Below, piece by piece: positions 10,836-23,600 of a stretch of DNA of 64,000 nucleotides. Below the pieces are notes generated by a model. That model was not told where the DNA came from, did not search any database, and was given only the letters and a program-made list of their open reading frames with translations. Source of the DNA: Macrostomum hystrix (taxonomy: Eukaryota; Platyhelminthes; Macrostomidae); the NCBI GenBank assembly GCA_950097015.1, contig CATNEN010000037.1:1116001-1180000 (forward strand), given 5' to 3'. The position numbers and the translations under genes are program-made. Position 1 is the stretch's first letter, and each line of letters begins with the position of its first letter.

Positions 10836-11400
10836 CCCTAAATTAGGAACAGATCCGATAAATCTCCCCCTAATGGGAGGACGGATCCCAAAAGCTTGCC
10901 TAATCGAGAAGATCAAATAAAAAATCCCCTAATTAGGAACAGATCCCATGCAACTCCCCTAATTGGGAAAAGATCCCATGCAGCTCCCCTAATTGGGAAA
11001 AGATCCCATGCAACTCCCCTAATTGGGAAAAGATCCCATGCAACTCCCCTAATTCGGAAAAGATCCCATGCAACTCCCCTAATTGGGAACAGATCCCATG
11101 CAACTCCCCTAATTGGGAACAGGTCCCATGCAACTCCCCTAACTGGGAAAAGATACTATGCAACTCCCCTAACTGGGAACAGATCCCATTAAAATCTCCT
11201 AATTGGGAAAAGATACCATGCAACTCCCCTAATTGGGAACAGATCCCATGCAACTCCCCTAACTGGGAACAGATCCCATGCAACTCCCCTAATTGGGAAC
11301 AGATCCCATGCAACTCCCCTAATTGGGAACAGATCCCATTAAAATCTCCTTGCGGGGAACAGATCCCACAAAAATCTGTTGCAAGGAATAGATACCATTA
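10836..11400. repeat. 30-bp minisatellite, about 16 copies
   Basis: The unit contains CCCCTAATTGGGAACAGATC followed by CCATGCAACT. The CCTAATTGGG word is close to palindromic. Copies decay at both ends. It ends about 70 bp from the ASNSD1 stop codon. Confidence 0.88.
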
Positions 11401-11467
11401 TAATCCCATTCACAGAACATATTCCATAAATGCCGCACCAAGTAACTAATTCCTAACACAGCCAGTC

Positions 11468-11686
11468 TCAGTCCCGCTGCAGGTCCGGCTCAGTCGACAG
11501 CAACGGCAGCAGCAGCCGTTGGCAGGCCTGGTCGCCGCGCTCGCGTCGGTTCTCGCACTTGGCGATGCGAGAGCCGAATTGCATGGCCCGCTTGGGTCGC
11601 ACGGCGGCTTTGCACAGGCCCAGACGCCAAGCACACAGGCGCAGGAGCAGCTTCTCCCCGACTCCGCGATCTTGACTGAGGTCCGC
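11468..11686 (-). CDS. ASNSD1: ASNSD1 exon 11 (C-terminus)
   Basis: The acceptor is TTGACCCAG. It encodes [10 protein letters not shown] and the conserved [13 protein letters not shown], ending at TGA (11468-11470). Phase 0 entry. Confidence 0.95.
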   Translation of the reverse strand, partial: ADLSQDRGVGEKLLLRLCAWRLGLCKAAVRPKRAMQFGSRIAKCENRRERGDQACQRLLLPLLSTEPDLQRD

Positions 11687-14600
11687 CTGGGTCAAGTCAA
11701 ATTGAGTAGGGATAGGTCAGAATTGAGTAATGGGAAGTTGGGAGTGGGTCATTGAAATTGTCCAGAGAATAATTTCATGCAAATAGATTGGAATTAGGCC
11801 ATATGGGAATGTGTCAGGAGTAGGTCATGGGAATGGGTCAGAAGTTGGTCAAGGGAATGGGTCAGGAGTTGGTCATAGGAATGGGTCAGAAGTTGGTCAT
11901 GGGAATGAGTCAGGAGTAGGTCATGGGAATGGGTCAGGAGTAGGTCATGGGAACGGGTCAGGAGTAGGTCATGGGAATGGGTCAGAAGTTGGTCAAGGGA
12001 ATTGGTTAGGAGTTGGTCATGGGAATGGGTCAGGAGTAGGTCATGGGAATGGGTAAGGAGTAGGTCATGGGAATGGGTCAGAAGTTGGTCAAGGAAATGG
12101 GTCAGGAGTAGATCTTGGAAACGGGTCAGGAGTTGGTCATGGGAACGGGTCAGGAGTAGGTCATAATGAGTCAGGAGTAGGTCATGGGAATGGGTCAGGA
12201 GTAGGTCTTGGGAATGGGTCAGGAGTTGGTCATGGGAATGGGTCAGGAGTAGGTCTTGGGGATGTGTCAGGAGTAGGTCATGGGAATGGGTCAGGAGTTG
12301 GTCATAGGAATGGGTCAGAAGTTGGTCATGGGAATGAGTCAGGAGTAGGTCATGGGAATGGGTCAGGAGTAGGTCATGGGAACGGGTCAGGAGTAGGTCA
12401 TGGGAATGGGTCAGAAGTTGGTCAAGGGAATTGGTTAGGAGTTGGTCATGGGAATGGGTCAGGAGTAGGTCATGGGAATGGGTAAGGAGTAGGTCATGGG
12501 AATGGGTCAGAAGTTGGTCAAGGAAATGGGTCAGGAGTAGATCTTGGAAACGGGTCAGGAGTTGGTCATGGGAACGGGTCAGGAGTAGGTCATAATGAGT
12601 CAGGAGTAGGTCATGGGAATGGGTCAGGAGTAGGTCTTGGGAATGGGTCAGGAGTTGGTCATGGGAATGGGTCAGGAGTAGGTCTTGGGGATGTGTCAGG
12701 AGTAGTTCATGGGGATGTGTCAGGAGTTGGTCATGGGAATGTGTCAGGAGTTGGTCATGGGAATGTGTCAGGAGTTGGTCATGGGGATGTGTCAGGAGTT
12801 GGTCATGGGGATGTGTCAGGAGTTGGTCATGGGAATGTGTCAGGAGTTGGTCATGGGAATGTGTCAGGAGTTGGTCATGGGGATGTGTCAGGAGTTGGTC
12901 ATGGGAATGGGTCAGGAGTTGGTCATGGGAAAGGGTCAGGAATGGGAGGTCGAATCGATGAATAAAGTCGATCATTTCAGCGGATAAGGAAATGCTTTCG
13001 CTTCATTTCGTGGTTAATAGAATGAGTGACGCGAGTTGGGTTCATGTTGTGTGTCAACAAGGATTTGAGTAGCACCTTCTTCCACGGCGGCAAGTTTGCC
13101 AGGTAGTTGACTAGCCGCTCGTCAAGATAGGGAAATCTGGCCTCCCTGCCGTGATCTGCCACCATTCTGTAGGTAAAATGGGTTTTCAATATACTAATAG
13201 TAGTGAGTAGAGTGTGTTGCGCTTTTTAGTGATAAAAAAGCATACGATATATAGTACAAAAATATGATAGCTCATATTCGTAGATTAGTCGATAATGATC
13301 ACACTGCTGTGGTTGACGCACTCAACTCAGCCAATCGGGTGATTAATACATCTATTAAATCAATGAGATTATGGTGCAAGCAATAATATGCATGTCATCG
13401 ATTTGTGAAACCAAATCCTACGAGCCACTCCCTGCGCGTTTAAACTGATTAACTAATGACGGCTTTGACGTGTGAGAATTTTAGTTAATGTAACAAGACC
13501 ATGCTTATGAAGACAGTAGGATAGACTGGCACTGTGAGTGAGAGAGTGACACTGTGAGTGAGTGAGTGACACTGTGAGTGAGAGAGTGACACTGTGAGTG
13601 AGAGAGTGACACTGTGAGTGAGTGAGTGACACTGTGAGTGAGAGAGTGACACTGTGAGTGAGAGAGTGACACTGTGAGTGAGTGAGTGACACTGTGAGTG
13701 AGTGAGTGACACTGTGAGTGAGAGAGTGACACTGTGAGTGAGTGAGTGACACTGTGAGTGAGAGAGTGACACTGCGAGTGAGTGACTGCCTCACTGCCTC
13801 ATTAGAAGAGGCAGTGAGGGAGAGTTAGAAGAGGCAGTGAGGGAGAGTTAGAAGAGGCAGTGAGGGAGAGTTAGAAGAGCCAGTGAGGGAGAGTTAGAAG
13901 AGGCAGTGAGGGAGAGTTAGAAGAGCCAGTGAGGGAGAGTTAGAAGAGGCAGTGAGGGAGAGTTAGAAGAGGCAGTGAGGGAGAGTTAGAAGAGGCAGTG
14001 AGGGAGAGTTAGAAGAGGCAGTGAGGGAGAGTTAGAAGAGCCAGTGAGGGAGAGTTAGAAGAGGCAGTGAGGGAGAGTTAGAAGAGGCAGTGAGGGAGAG
14101 TTAGAAGAGGCAGTGAGGGAGAGTTTGAAGGGGCAGTGAGGGAGAGTTAGAAGAGGCAGTGAGGGAGAGTTAGAAGAGCCAGTGAGGGAGAGTTAGAAGA
14201 GGCAGTGAGGGAGAGTTAGAAGAGGCAGTGAGGGAGAGTTAGAAGAGGCAGTGAGGGAGAGTTTGAAGGGGCAGTGAGGGAGAGTTAGAAGAGGCAGTGA
14301 GGGAGAGTTAGAAGAGCCAGTGAGGGAGAGTTAGAAGAGGCAGTGAGGGAGAGTTAGAAGAGGCAGTGAGGGAGAGTTAGAAGAGGCAGTGAGGGAGAGT
14401 TAGAAGAGGCAGTGAGGGAGAGTTAGAAGAGCCAGTGAGGGAGAGTTAGAAGAGGCAGTGAGGGAGAGTTAGAAGAGGCAGTGAGGGAGAGTTAGAAGAG
14501 GCAGTGAGGGAGAGTTAGAAGAGGCAGTGAGGGAGAGTTAGAAGAGGCAGTGAGGGAGAGTTAGAAGAGGCAGTGAGGGAGAGTTAGAAGAGGCAGTGAG

Positions 14601-17600
14601 GGAGAGTTAGAAGAGGCAGTGAGGGAGAGTTAGAAGAGGCAGTGAGGGAGAGTTAGAAGAGGCAGTGAGGGAGAGTTAGAAGAGGCAGTGAGGGAGAGTT
14701 AGAAGAGCCAGTGAGGGAGAGTTAGAAGAGGCAGTGAGGGAGAGTTAGAAGAGGCAGTGAGGGAGAGTTAGAAGAGGCAGTGAGGGAGAGTTAGAAGAGG
14801 CAGTGAGGGAGAGTTAGAAGAGGCAGTGAGGGAGAGTTAGAAGAGCCAGTGAGGGAGAGTTAGAAGAGGCAGTGAGGGAGAGTTAGAAGAGCCAGTGAGG
14901 GAGAGTTAGAAGAGGCAGTGAGGGAGAGTTAGAAGAGGCAGTGAGGGAGAGTTAGAAGAGGCAGTGAGGGAGAGTTAGAAGAGGCAGTGAGGGAGAGTTA
15001 GAAGAGCCAGTGAGGGAGAGTTAGAAGAGGCAGTGAGGGAGAGTTAGAAGAGGCAGTGAGGGAGAGTTAGAAGAGGCAGTGAGGGAGAGTTAGAAGAGGC
15101 AGTGAGGGAGAGTTAGAAGAGGCAGTGAGGGAGAGTTAGAAGAGGCAGTGAGGGAGAGTTAGAAGAGGCAGTGAGGGAGAGTTAGAAGAGGCAGTGAGGG
15201 AGAGTTAGAAGAGCCAGTGAGGGAGAGTTAGAAGAGGCAGTGAGGGAGAGTTAGAAGAGGCAGTGAGGGAGAGTTAGAAGAGGCAGTGAGGGAGAGTTAG
15301 AAGAGCCAGTGAGGGAGAGTTAGAAGAGGCAGTGAGGGAGAGTTAGAAGAGGCAGTGAGGGAGAGTTAGAAGAGGCAGTGAGGGAGAGTTAGAAGAGGCA
15401 GTGAGGGAGAGTTAGAAGAGCCAGTGAGGGAGAGTTAGAAGAGGCAGTGAGGGAGAGTTAGAAGAGGCAGTGAGGGAGAGTTAGAAGAGGCAGTGAGGGA
15501 GAGTTAGAAGAGGCAGTGAGGGAGAGTTAGAAGAGGCAGTGAGGGAGAGTTAGAAGAGGCAGTGAGGGAGAGTTAGAAGAGGCAGTGAGGGAGAGTTAGA
15601 AGAGCCAGTGAGGGAGAGTTAGAAGAGGCAGTGAGGGAGAGTTAGAAGAGGCAGTGAGGGAGAGTTAGAAGAGGCAGTGAGGGAGAGTTAGAAGAGGCAG
15701 TGAGGGAGAGTTTGAAGGGGCAGTGAGGGAGAGTTAGAAGAGGCAGTGAGGGAGAGTTAGAAGAGGCAGTGAGGGAGAGTTAGAAGAGGCAGTGAGGGAG
15801 AGTTAGAAGAGGCAGTGAGGGAGAGTTAGAAGAGGCAGTGAGGGAGAGTTAGAAGAGGCAGTGAGGGAGAGTTAGAAGAGCCAGTGAGGGAGAGTTAGAA
15901 GAGGCAGTGAGGGAGAGTTAGAAGAGCCAGTGAGGGAGAGTTAGAAGAGGCAGTGAGGGAGAGTTAGAAGAGGCAGTGAGGGAGAGTTAGAAGAGGCAGT
16001 GAGGGAGAGTTAGAAGAGCCAGTGAGGGAGAGTTAGAAGAGGCAGTGAGGGAGAGTTAGAAGAGGCAGTGAGGGAGAGTTAGAAGAGCCAGTGAGGGAGA
16101 GTTAGAAGAGGCAGTGAGGGAGAGTTAGAAGAGGCAGTGAGGGAGAGTTAGAAGAGGCAGTGAGGGAGAGTTAGAAGAGGCAGTGAGGGAGAGTTAGAAG
16201 AGGCAGTGAGGGAGAGTTAGAAGAGCCAGTGAGGGAGAGTTAGAAGAGGCAGTGAGGGAGAGTTAGAAGAGGCAGTGAGGGAGAGTTAGAAGAGGCAGTG
16301 AGGGAGAGTTAGAAGAGGCAGTGAGGGAGAGTTAGAAGAGGCAGTGAGGGAGAGTTAGAAGAGGCAGTGAGGGAGAGTTAGAAGAGGCAGTGAGGGAGAG
16401 TTAGAAGAGGCAGTGAGGGAGAGTTAGAAGAGGCAGTGAGGGAGAGTTAGAAGAGGCAGTGAGGGAGAGTTAGAAGAGGCAGTGAGGGAGAGTTAGAAGA
16501 GGCAGTGAGGGAGAGTTAGAAGAGCCAGTGAGGGAGAGTTAGAAGAGGCAGTGAGGGAGAGTTAGAAGAGGCAGTGAGGGAGAGTTAGAAGAGGCAGTGA
16601 GGGAGAGTTAGAAGAGGCAGTGAGGGAGAGTTAGAAGAGGCAGTGAGGGAGAGTTAGAAGAGGCAGTGAGGGAGAGTTAGAAGAGGCAGTGAGGGAGAGT
16701 TAGAAGAGGCAGTGAGGGAGAGTTAGAAGAGGCAGTGAGGGAGAGTTAGAAGAGCCAGTGAGGGAGAGTTAGAAGAGGCAGTGAGGGAGAGTTAGAAGAG
16801 GCAGTGAGGGAGAGTTAGAAGAGGCAGTGAGGGAGAGTTAGAAGAGGCAGTGAGGGAGAGTTTGAAGGGGCAGTGAGGGAGAGTTAGAAGAGGCAGTGAG
16901 GGAGAGTTAGAAGAGCCAGTGAGGGAGAGTTAGAAGAGGCAGTGAGGGAGAGTTAGAAGAGGCAGTGAGGGAGAGTTAGAAGAGGCAGTGAGGGAGAGTT
17001 AGAAGAGCCAGTGAGGGAGAGTTAGAAGAGGCAGTGAGGGAGAGTTAGAAGAGGCAGTGAGGGAGAGTTAGAAGAGCCAGTGAGGGAGAGTTAGAAGAGG
17101 CAGTGAGGGAGAGTTAGAAGAGGCAGTGAGGGAGAGTTAGAAGAGGCAGTGAGGGAGAGTTAGAAGAGGCAGTGAGGGAGAGTTTGAAGGGGCAGTGAGG
17201 GAGAGTTAGAAGAGGCAGTGAGGGAGAGTTAGAAGAGGCAGTGAGGGAGAGTTAGAAGAGGCAGTGAGGGAGAGTTAGAAGAGGCAGTGAGGGAGAGTTA
17301 GAAGAGGCAGTGAGGGAGAGTTAGAAGAGGCAGTGAGGGAGAGTTTGAAGGGGCAGTGAGGGAGAGTTAGAAGAGGCAGTGAGGGAGAGTTAGAAGAGCC
17401 AGTGAGGGAGAGTTAGAAGAGGCAGTGAGGGAGAGTTAGAAGAGGCAGTGAGGGAGAGTTAGAAGAGGCAGTGAGGGAGAGTTAGAAGAGGCAGTGAGGG
17501 AGAGTTAGAAGAGCCAGTGAGGGAGAGTTAGAAGAGGCAGTGAGGGAGAGTTAGAAGAGGCAGTGAGGGAGAGTTAGAAGAGGCAGTGAGGGAGAGTTAG

Positions 17601-20600
17601 AAGAGGCAGTGAGGGAGAGTTAGAAGAGGCAGTGAGGGAGAGTTAGAAGAGGCAGTGAGGGAGAGTTAGAAGAGGCAGTGAGGGAGAGTTAGAAGAGGCA
17701 GTGAGGGAGAGTTTGAAGGGGCAGTGAGGGAGTGATAAAGTGCAGGAACAGTCGGATCATTAGCTCTATGGCATGGAAGTTTCGTAACAGGCACTGGGTG
17801 ACCCTGTGTTTTTCATGTCGCCCAGGTTCTCGCTGATAGCAGCCAGACGCAGTGACATGGAAGCGCACTTTCTACTGAGCCAAACTTGTCCTAGATATCA
17901 GGGTGCGAAAGGAAGTCAAGCAATTAGTAGGCTAATATGCCGCGACGGAAGCATTAGAAGAGGAAGAAGAAGAATGATAATCTCAGACAGCGGCTTGCCA
18001 TTAGAAGAGTGAAATTTTCAATGAAATTTTTAGAAAAGCTGAGAAAAAGTAGTTAGGCATGACGCACAAAATAAATCGACTAGCCTGGCCTTCATACTCG
18101 CATCGGATTAGATAATCACCAATCACTGGTTTAGATAGACAGTAAATTTTTATGTCCTAATGCATTGCGAACAGTTGAAAAAAGCATTGGAGACTTTAGG
18201 GCATTTAATTAAATAAAATTATATTTGAACGTCGATTTGTGTTAGTACGCTCGTAGTATTCAAGATTTTTTATGGGGATTTGGGACTTGCTTCAGTGGGA
18301 TTTAATATTTTTTATGGTGATTTTAGATTTTTATAAGTGGGATTAAAGATACTTGCCGTGGGGATTTGCGTCTCACTGGGATTTAAGATTTTTACAGTGG
18401 GGATTTGGGATTCGTTTCAGTGGGATTTAGGATATTGACAGTGGGGATTTAGGATTCGTTTCAGTGGGATTTAGGATATTGACAGTGGGGATTTGGGATT
18501 CGTTTCAGTGGGATTTAGGATATTGACAGTGGGGATTTGGGATTCGTTTCAGTGGGATTTAGGATATTGACAGTGGGGATTTGGGATTCGTTTCAGTGGG
18601 ATTTAGGAGTTTTACAGTGGGGATTTGGGATTCGTTTCACTGGGACTTAGGCTTTTTACAGTGGGGATTTGGGATTCGTTTCACTGGGACTAAGGATTTT
18701 TACAGTTGGGATTTGGGATTCGTTTCAGTGGGACTTAGGATTTTTACAGTGGGGATTTGGGATTCGTTTCAGTGGGACTTAGGATTTTTACAGTTGGGAT
18801 TTGGGATTCGTTTCAGTGGGACTTAGGATTTTTACAGTTGGGATTTGGGATTCGTTTCAGTGGGATTTAGGAGTTTTACAGTTGGGATTTGGGATTCGTT
18901 TCAGTGGGACTTAGGATTTTTACAGTTGGGATTTGGGATTCGTTTCAGTGGGACTTAGGATTTTTACAGTTGGGATTTGGGATTCGTTTCAGTGGGACTT
19001 AGGATTTTTACAGTTGGGATTTGGGATTCGTTTCAGTGGGATTTAGGAGTTTTACAGTTGGGATTTGGGATTCGTTTCAGTGGGACTTAGGATTTTTACA
19101 GTTGGGATTTGGGATTCGTTTCAGTGGGACTTAGGATTTTTACAGTTGGGATTTGGGATTCATTTCAGTGGGATTTAGGAGTTTTACAGTTGGGATTTGG
19201 GATTCGTTTCAGTGGGACTTAGGATTTTTACAGTGGGGATTTGGGATTCGTTTCAGTGGGACTTAGGATTTTTACAGTTGGGATTTGGGATTCGTTTCAG
19301 TGGGATTTAGGATTTTTACAGTTGCGATTTGGGATTCGTTTCAGTGGGACTTAGGATTTTTACAGTTGGGATTTGGGATTCGTTTCAGTGGGATTTAGGA
19401 GTTTTACAGTGGGGATTTGGGATTCACCGCATTGAGGGGATTTGGGATCAGTGTTTTTTTAGATTGGAATTTCGGATTTGTCACAATCGGACTCAACATT
19501 CTTTCAGGGATTTAAATCTTTTTATTTGGTCTTATTTAAAGTGTGATTATTGAACTGCCTTTTCTGGGCCTCTATGCATTATTCTCATTGGGATTTTCTC
19601 ATCATTGCTACATAACCATCGAGAAAAAACACTAAAGAACAAGAGATAAAAATCGAGAACTTTCTTCCAACCAGGCGCACGCTGATATTTTTGGAAGGAA
19701 AACATTGCTAATCATGATCCTGATGATCCTGACAAGGCCAGGGCGCAACAGAAACAGCGAATTCCCAAATGGAGTGTTTTTATTGATATATTGATCGTTC
19801 AAACTGTCAAGCGAAATAAATATAATCGAAATTGGACGCAGCTTGTACGGTCGCAATTTTAGATTAATTCCATAACCCCAGGAAGGACACGATTTTATCG
19901 CTAAGCTAAGCTCCAGATCGTCTATTTTTACACTGGCAGTAAAAGTACAGCAGCTGATACAATCGCAGGCGGAACTGCTCACCTGTCGTCTCTGCCAAGA
20001 TTTCGTTGCGCAATCCGTTTGATCTCCATGGCAACCTCGCTAGCCACTGCCGGATATCCGAGCTGGCTGAATTGCAATTAAGGGAGACGATTTTAGGCGA
20101 CTGCAATAGAGCTTGTTCGAGACTTTAAGATAAATATAGGGCATGTTTCTAGTTATTTCGTTTGCTTGAATGTTGCCTTGAAGGCATTGTTTGGGCTGAT
20201 GTGCTGATCAATCATTCCTTGATCTTTCTAATCTTGCTAAGGGACAAATATTTCCAGTTGGTCGAGAATCCCAATCCTTAGTCACTGTTTTATAAATAAA
20301 TTTGCACACACATATTTTATAAATAAAGTTTCTGAAAACGTACGAAGAATAGGTTGAGTACTAGAGCATATGGCATATTTTCCATCTGAACAAAAATATT
20401 AAACAATTTAATAACTAGACTTCTTTTCTCAGCTCCTACAGTTGAATTTCCCACATGCACTTTAATCCTCTTATAAAGACAAGTGAACGTCGTGTGACAC
20501 TCGAATACGTTATTGTAAACGAATTGAACAGATAGGCCTATTTTATTCGAAACATAGTCAGTTTAATCCGCCTTGTCTAATTTGTCATAATTACAATCTG

Positions 20601-23600
20601 ATTTCCCAACGGACAAGACTAATTCCGATTTTAATCCGGCTTGCAAATTTGGCCCAGTTTTTTGGTGAGAAGGTCGAATTAGGAGTTTAAAGAATCTGGG
20701 ACCAGCTACAATGAATCAGAGGAGAGTGTTTCGTAATCCTAGATTTTTCCCATAGGGAAATATTCTCAAAGCGAAAGTGTTCAACCTGAGGAAAACTGAT
20801 GTGACTTGTTTTCTTATTTAAAAACAAGCGAAAAGAGAAGTCATAAAAATGTCGTTGCCGTCAGATTAGGGCAATTTTATTGACAGCAATTTTGTCGCCA
20901 AATTAGTTTCTGCGGCTAATCACCTCAGACTGATCCCATGGGAACATGCTATGGATTGGAATAAGTGGCTCTCCAGAATTAGAAAAGAGGATGTAGGATA
21001 AGACGGACTACTGGCTTTGCTAGCAGTTTTGTGAAAAGTCTCTGAAAATTATTTTGAGATCAACGATTAGGACTTGTGCGAAAAAATGTGAGTGAACAGT
21101 TTTTTTTCAAACGATTAAATTGATTTTAGCAAAGGTTTTCCTAATAGAAAGTCCTTGATTATAACATAAAGCATAAATTAGAAATTAGTAGTGCAACTTT
21201 TTGGTGCATTTTCAAAGCGACTGAGATTTAATCGAGTTTTATTTTATAATCTCAGCTTTGATCCTAATGATCTGTATGAATGGGTGGTGACCAGAGCCGA
21301 GATAGTAATTGAATTAGTGAGAATATGTGCACTGATCTGAAAACGACGGCATCTAAAACTAAACCCTATCGGGCCAAATGTACAGCCAGTGGACATGGCT
21401 GCGTACAACTGTTTAGTCCATGGACTGGTGTGCGATGTTCACAACGACATCAAACGAGGCGATAACATACGAGCCTTAACACTGGGCATTAACAATCAAG
21501 CGCTTGATGAAGACTGCTGCTAAACAGTAGCATCTAGTTGACACGAAATAGTAGAAATACTAGTATCTAGCTAGAGTGGAAGGGCCACCAATCAGCCAGC
21601 TCTGAGGCATGTTAAACTGCACAGCCAATCAGCCAAAGCGGAGTAAGAAAAAAGCAATGGGAAAATATTTTGTGTCTTGCAGATTCCCAAACGACTCCCC
21701 ATGATCCTGTTTTCCTTTATAATCTCCTACCGGCAGAATCCAACCCGAATCGACACTAAAATACCCTAATTGAGGTAGCTAAAGCAACACTATACAATAT
21801 GAGCCTGATTCTAGTGGACGATAGTCTGCGCGAAATCTGCCGCCGAGGCAGATTCTGCGGCGCCATCGGAAGGGAATTCCGCGGTGAGTGAGTCACATCC
21901 TACATGTACTATGTGTACTAATACGTATTAGAACGGTCCTGAAAAGCCAGTACACTTAAGACCAGATTAGTAAAAATATAAAGTGCTAAATTTACATGTA
22001 ACATTCTTTGTGTGTCAGTGTCTATTATGTTCACCAATGTAAATGCGCTCCTCATGGACATTGTTAAATGAATTTGTAAGATAAAAAGCACCAATGAAGA
22101 CTCAGTTTTTCGATAAATGTTTAGAGTAACATGATTTAGCTTAAAAAAAGTAGAATTGTAAGTAAGGTAAAACTTTAAGTTCTAGCTATTTTATGGTTAG
22201 CATAAATGATCCTATTTTTAGCCAAAAATCGCTCTCAGTTTTAATTGCGAAGAATGCCAACTTCAAAAAGACTGAGTGCAAAGTACGAGTAAAGCATAAT
22301 TTTAATTGCAGACTTCGAAGCCTTTTTGTAGTCTACGAGCTACGGTACTTAAGCAGCAGGTCAAGGGCAACTCTTACACCAAAGATGCTTCTCAGAATCG
22401 AACAACGTCCTTTGAAACACCCAGGATAGATAAAATCGCAACAAGGGCGTTTCGATAGAGCTGCTAATTGGAGAATCGATCGATATAGAGCGAAGAATAA
22501 CATTACCTCTGCGTTTTTTCTTAAGGACTGCTAGGTCCATCCCTGATCTTGACATCGTTTTTTAATCAATTCGAACTAAATCCAATACTTAGTATAACGT
22601 AATACGAGTACTTGAAGAGCGTAAGACCTACAAGCTGTACCTTACGTAACTCAAGTTATAAACTATCGAATCTATAACAACTCGTTTTCCGGCACCAAAT
22701 AAGCCGTCGCAACCATTTCTCTCCATGTTGAGCATGTTGAACATGTTATATATGCAACTGAAAGATTCTAACGAAGGGCAAGCACACTGCATTGGCTAGC
22801 ACTTTTTTGGCTTTTGATCAATATCATCAGAATCATATTCAGCATAGTCGATGCTCACTATAACTGGTGGCACACGATGCATAAAGGCTTCGTCTGTTTG
22901 TATTTTGAGTGCGAAAATTTCCACCCGGATAAAAATTTAGATTCCTCACAAACCGGGCTTCACGCATGGCTTTCGCCGCTAGGTGAAGCGTTGCAAGTGC
23001 TAAGTAGTAACACACCTTAGTAGCTGACCCCAAAGGATCAGCCTCTTAGCAGGATTAACAATGCTTGCTGATGCAAAAGACAATCTAATTGAAGCGAACG
23101 AATTTCACGCAGTCAGGTCGAATGTGGCACTCCAGCTACCGCGCTGAACTCTCTTAGAGATGAGGAGAAATTGAAAATATTTTCTGCTTATAAAAAGACT
23201 TGTTTCAAGAAGGAGTAGTCGTGTTCAAAGCAAAGTTAAATATATATTTCAAATTTCACTCTTTTTATTGTCTATTTTTAGCGCCGAAGGAGGATCGAAA
23301 TCTGACAGCCGAGCATCCCTACGTCCTGTTCGCGCACTGCATGTGGTGCACCAACGCCGACCAGAAAAACATGATAGCCGAAATGTAAGTTAAAACACGC
23401 GGTTACGCATGAGTCCTGTTAGCCAACGGTTTAATCAATGCCGAAAATTGAAGAATACAGATGGATAAAACACATCATATGGATCGGGTATTGAAATGGA
23501 TTATAGAAGAATGGAACAGCGGGAAGAGTGGGCTTTCGGAAAGACTAATTTTCTGATACAAGATGGGTACATGCTGTAAAAAAAATTGAGACTCTATAGG

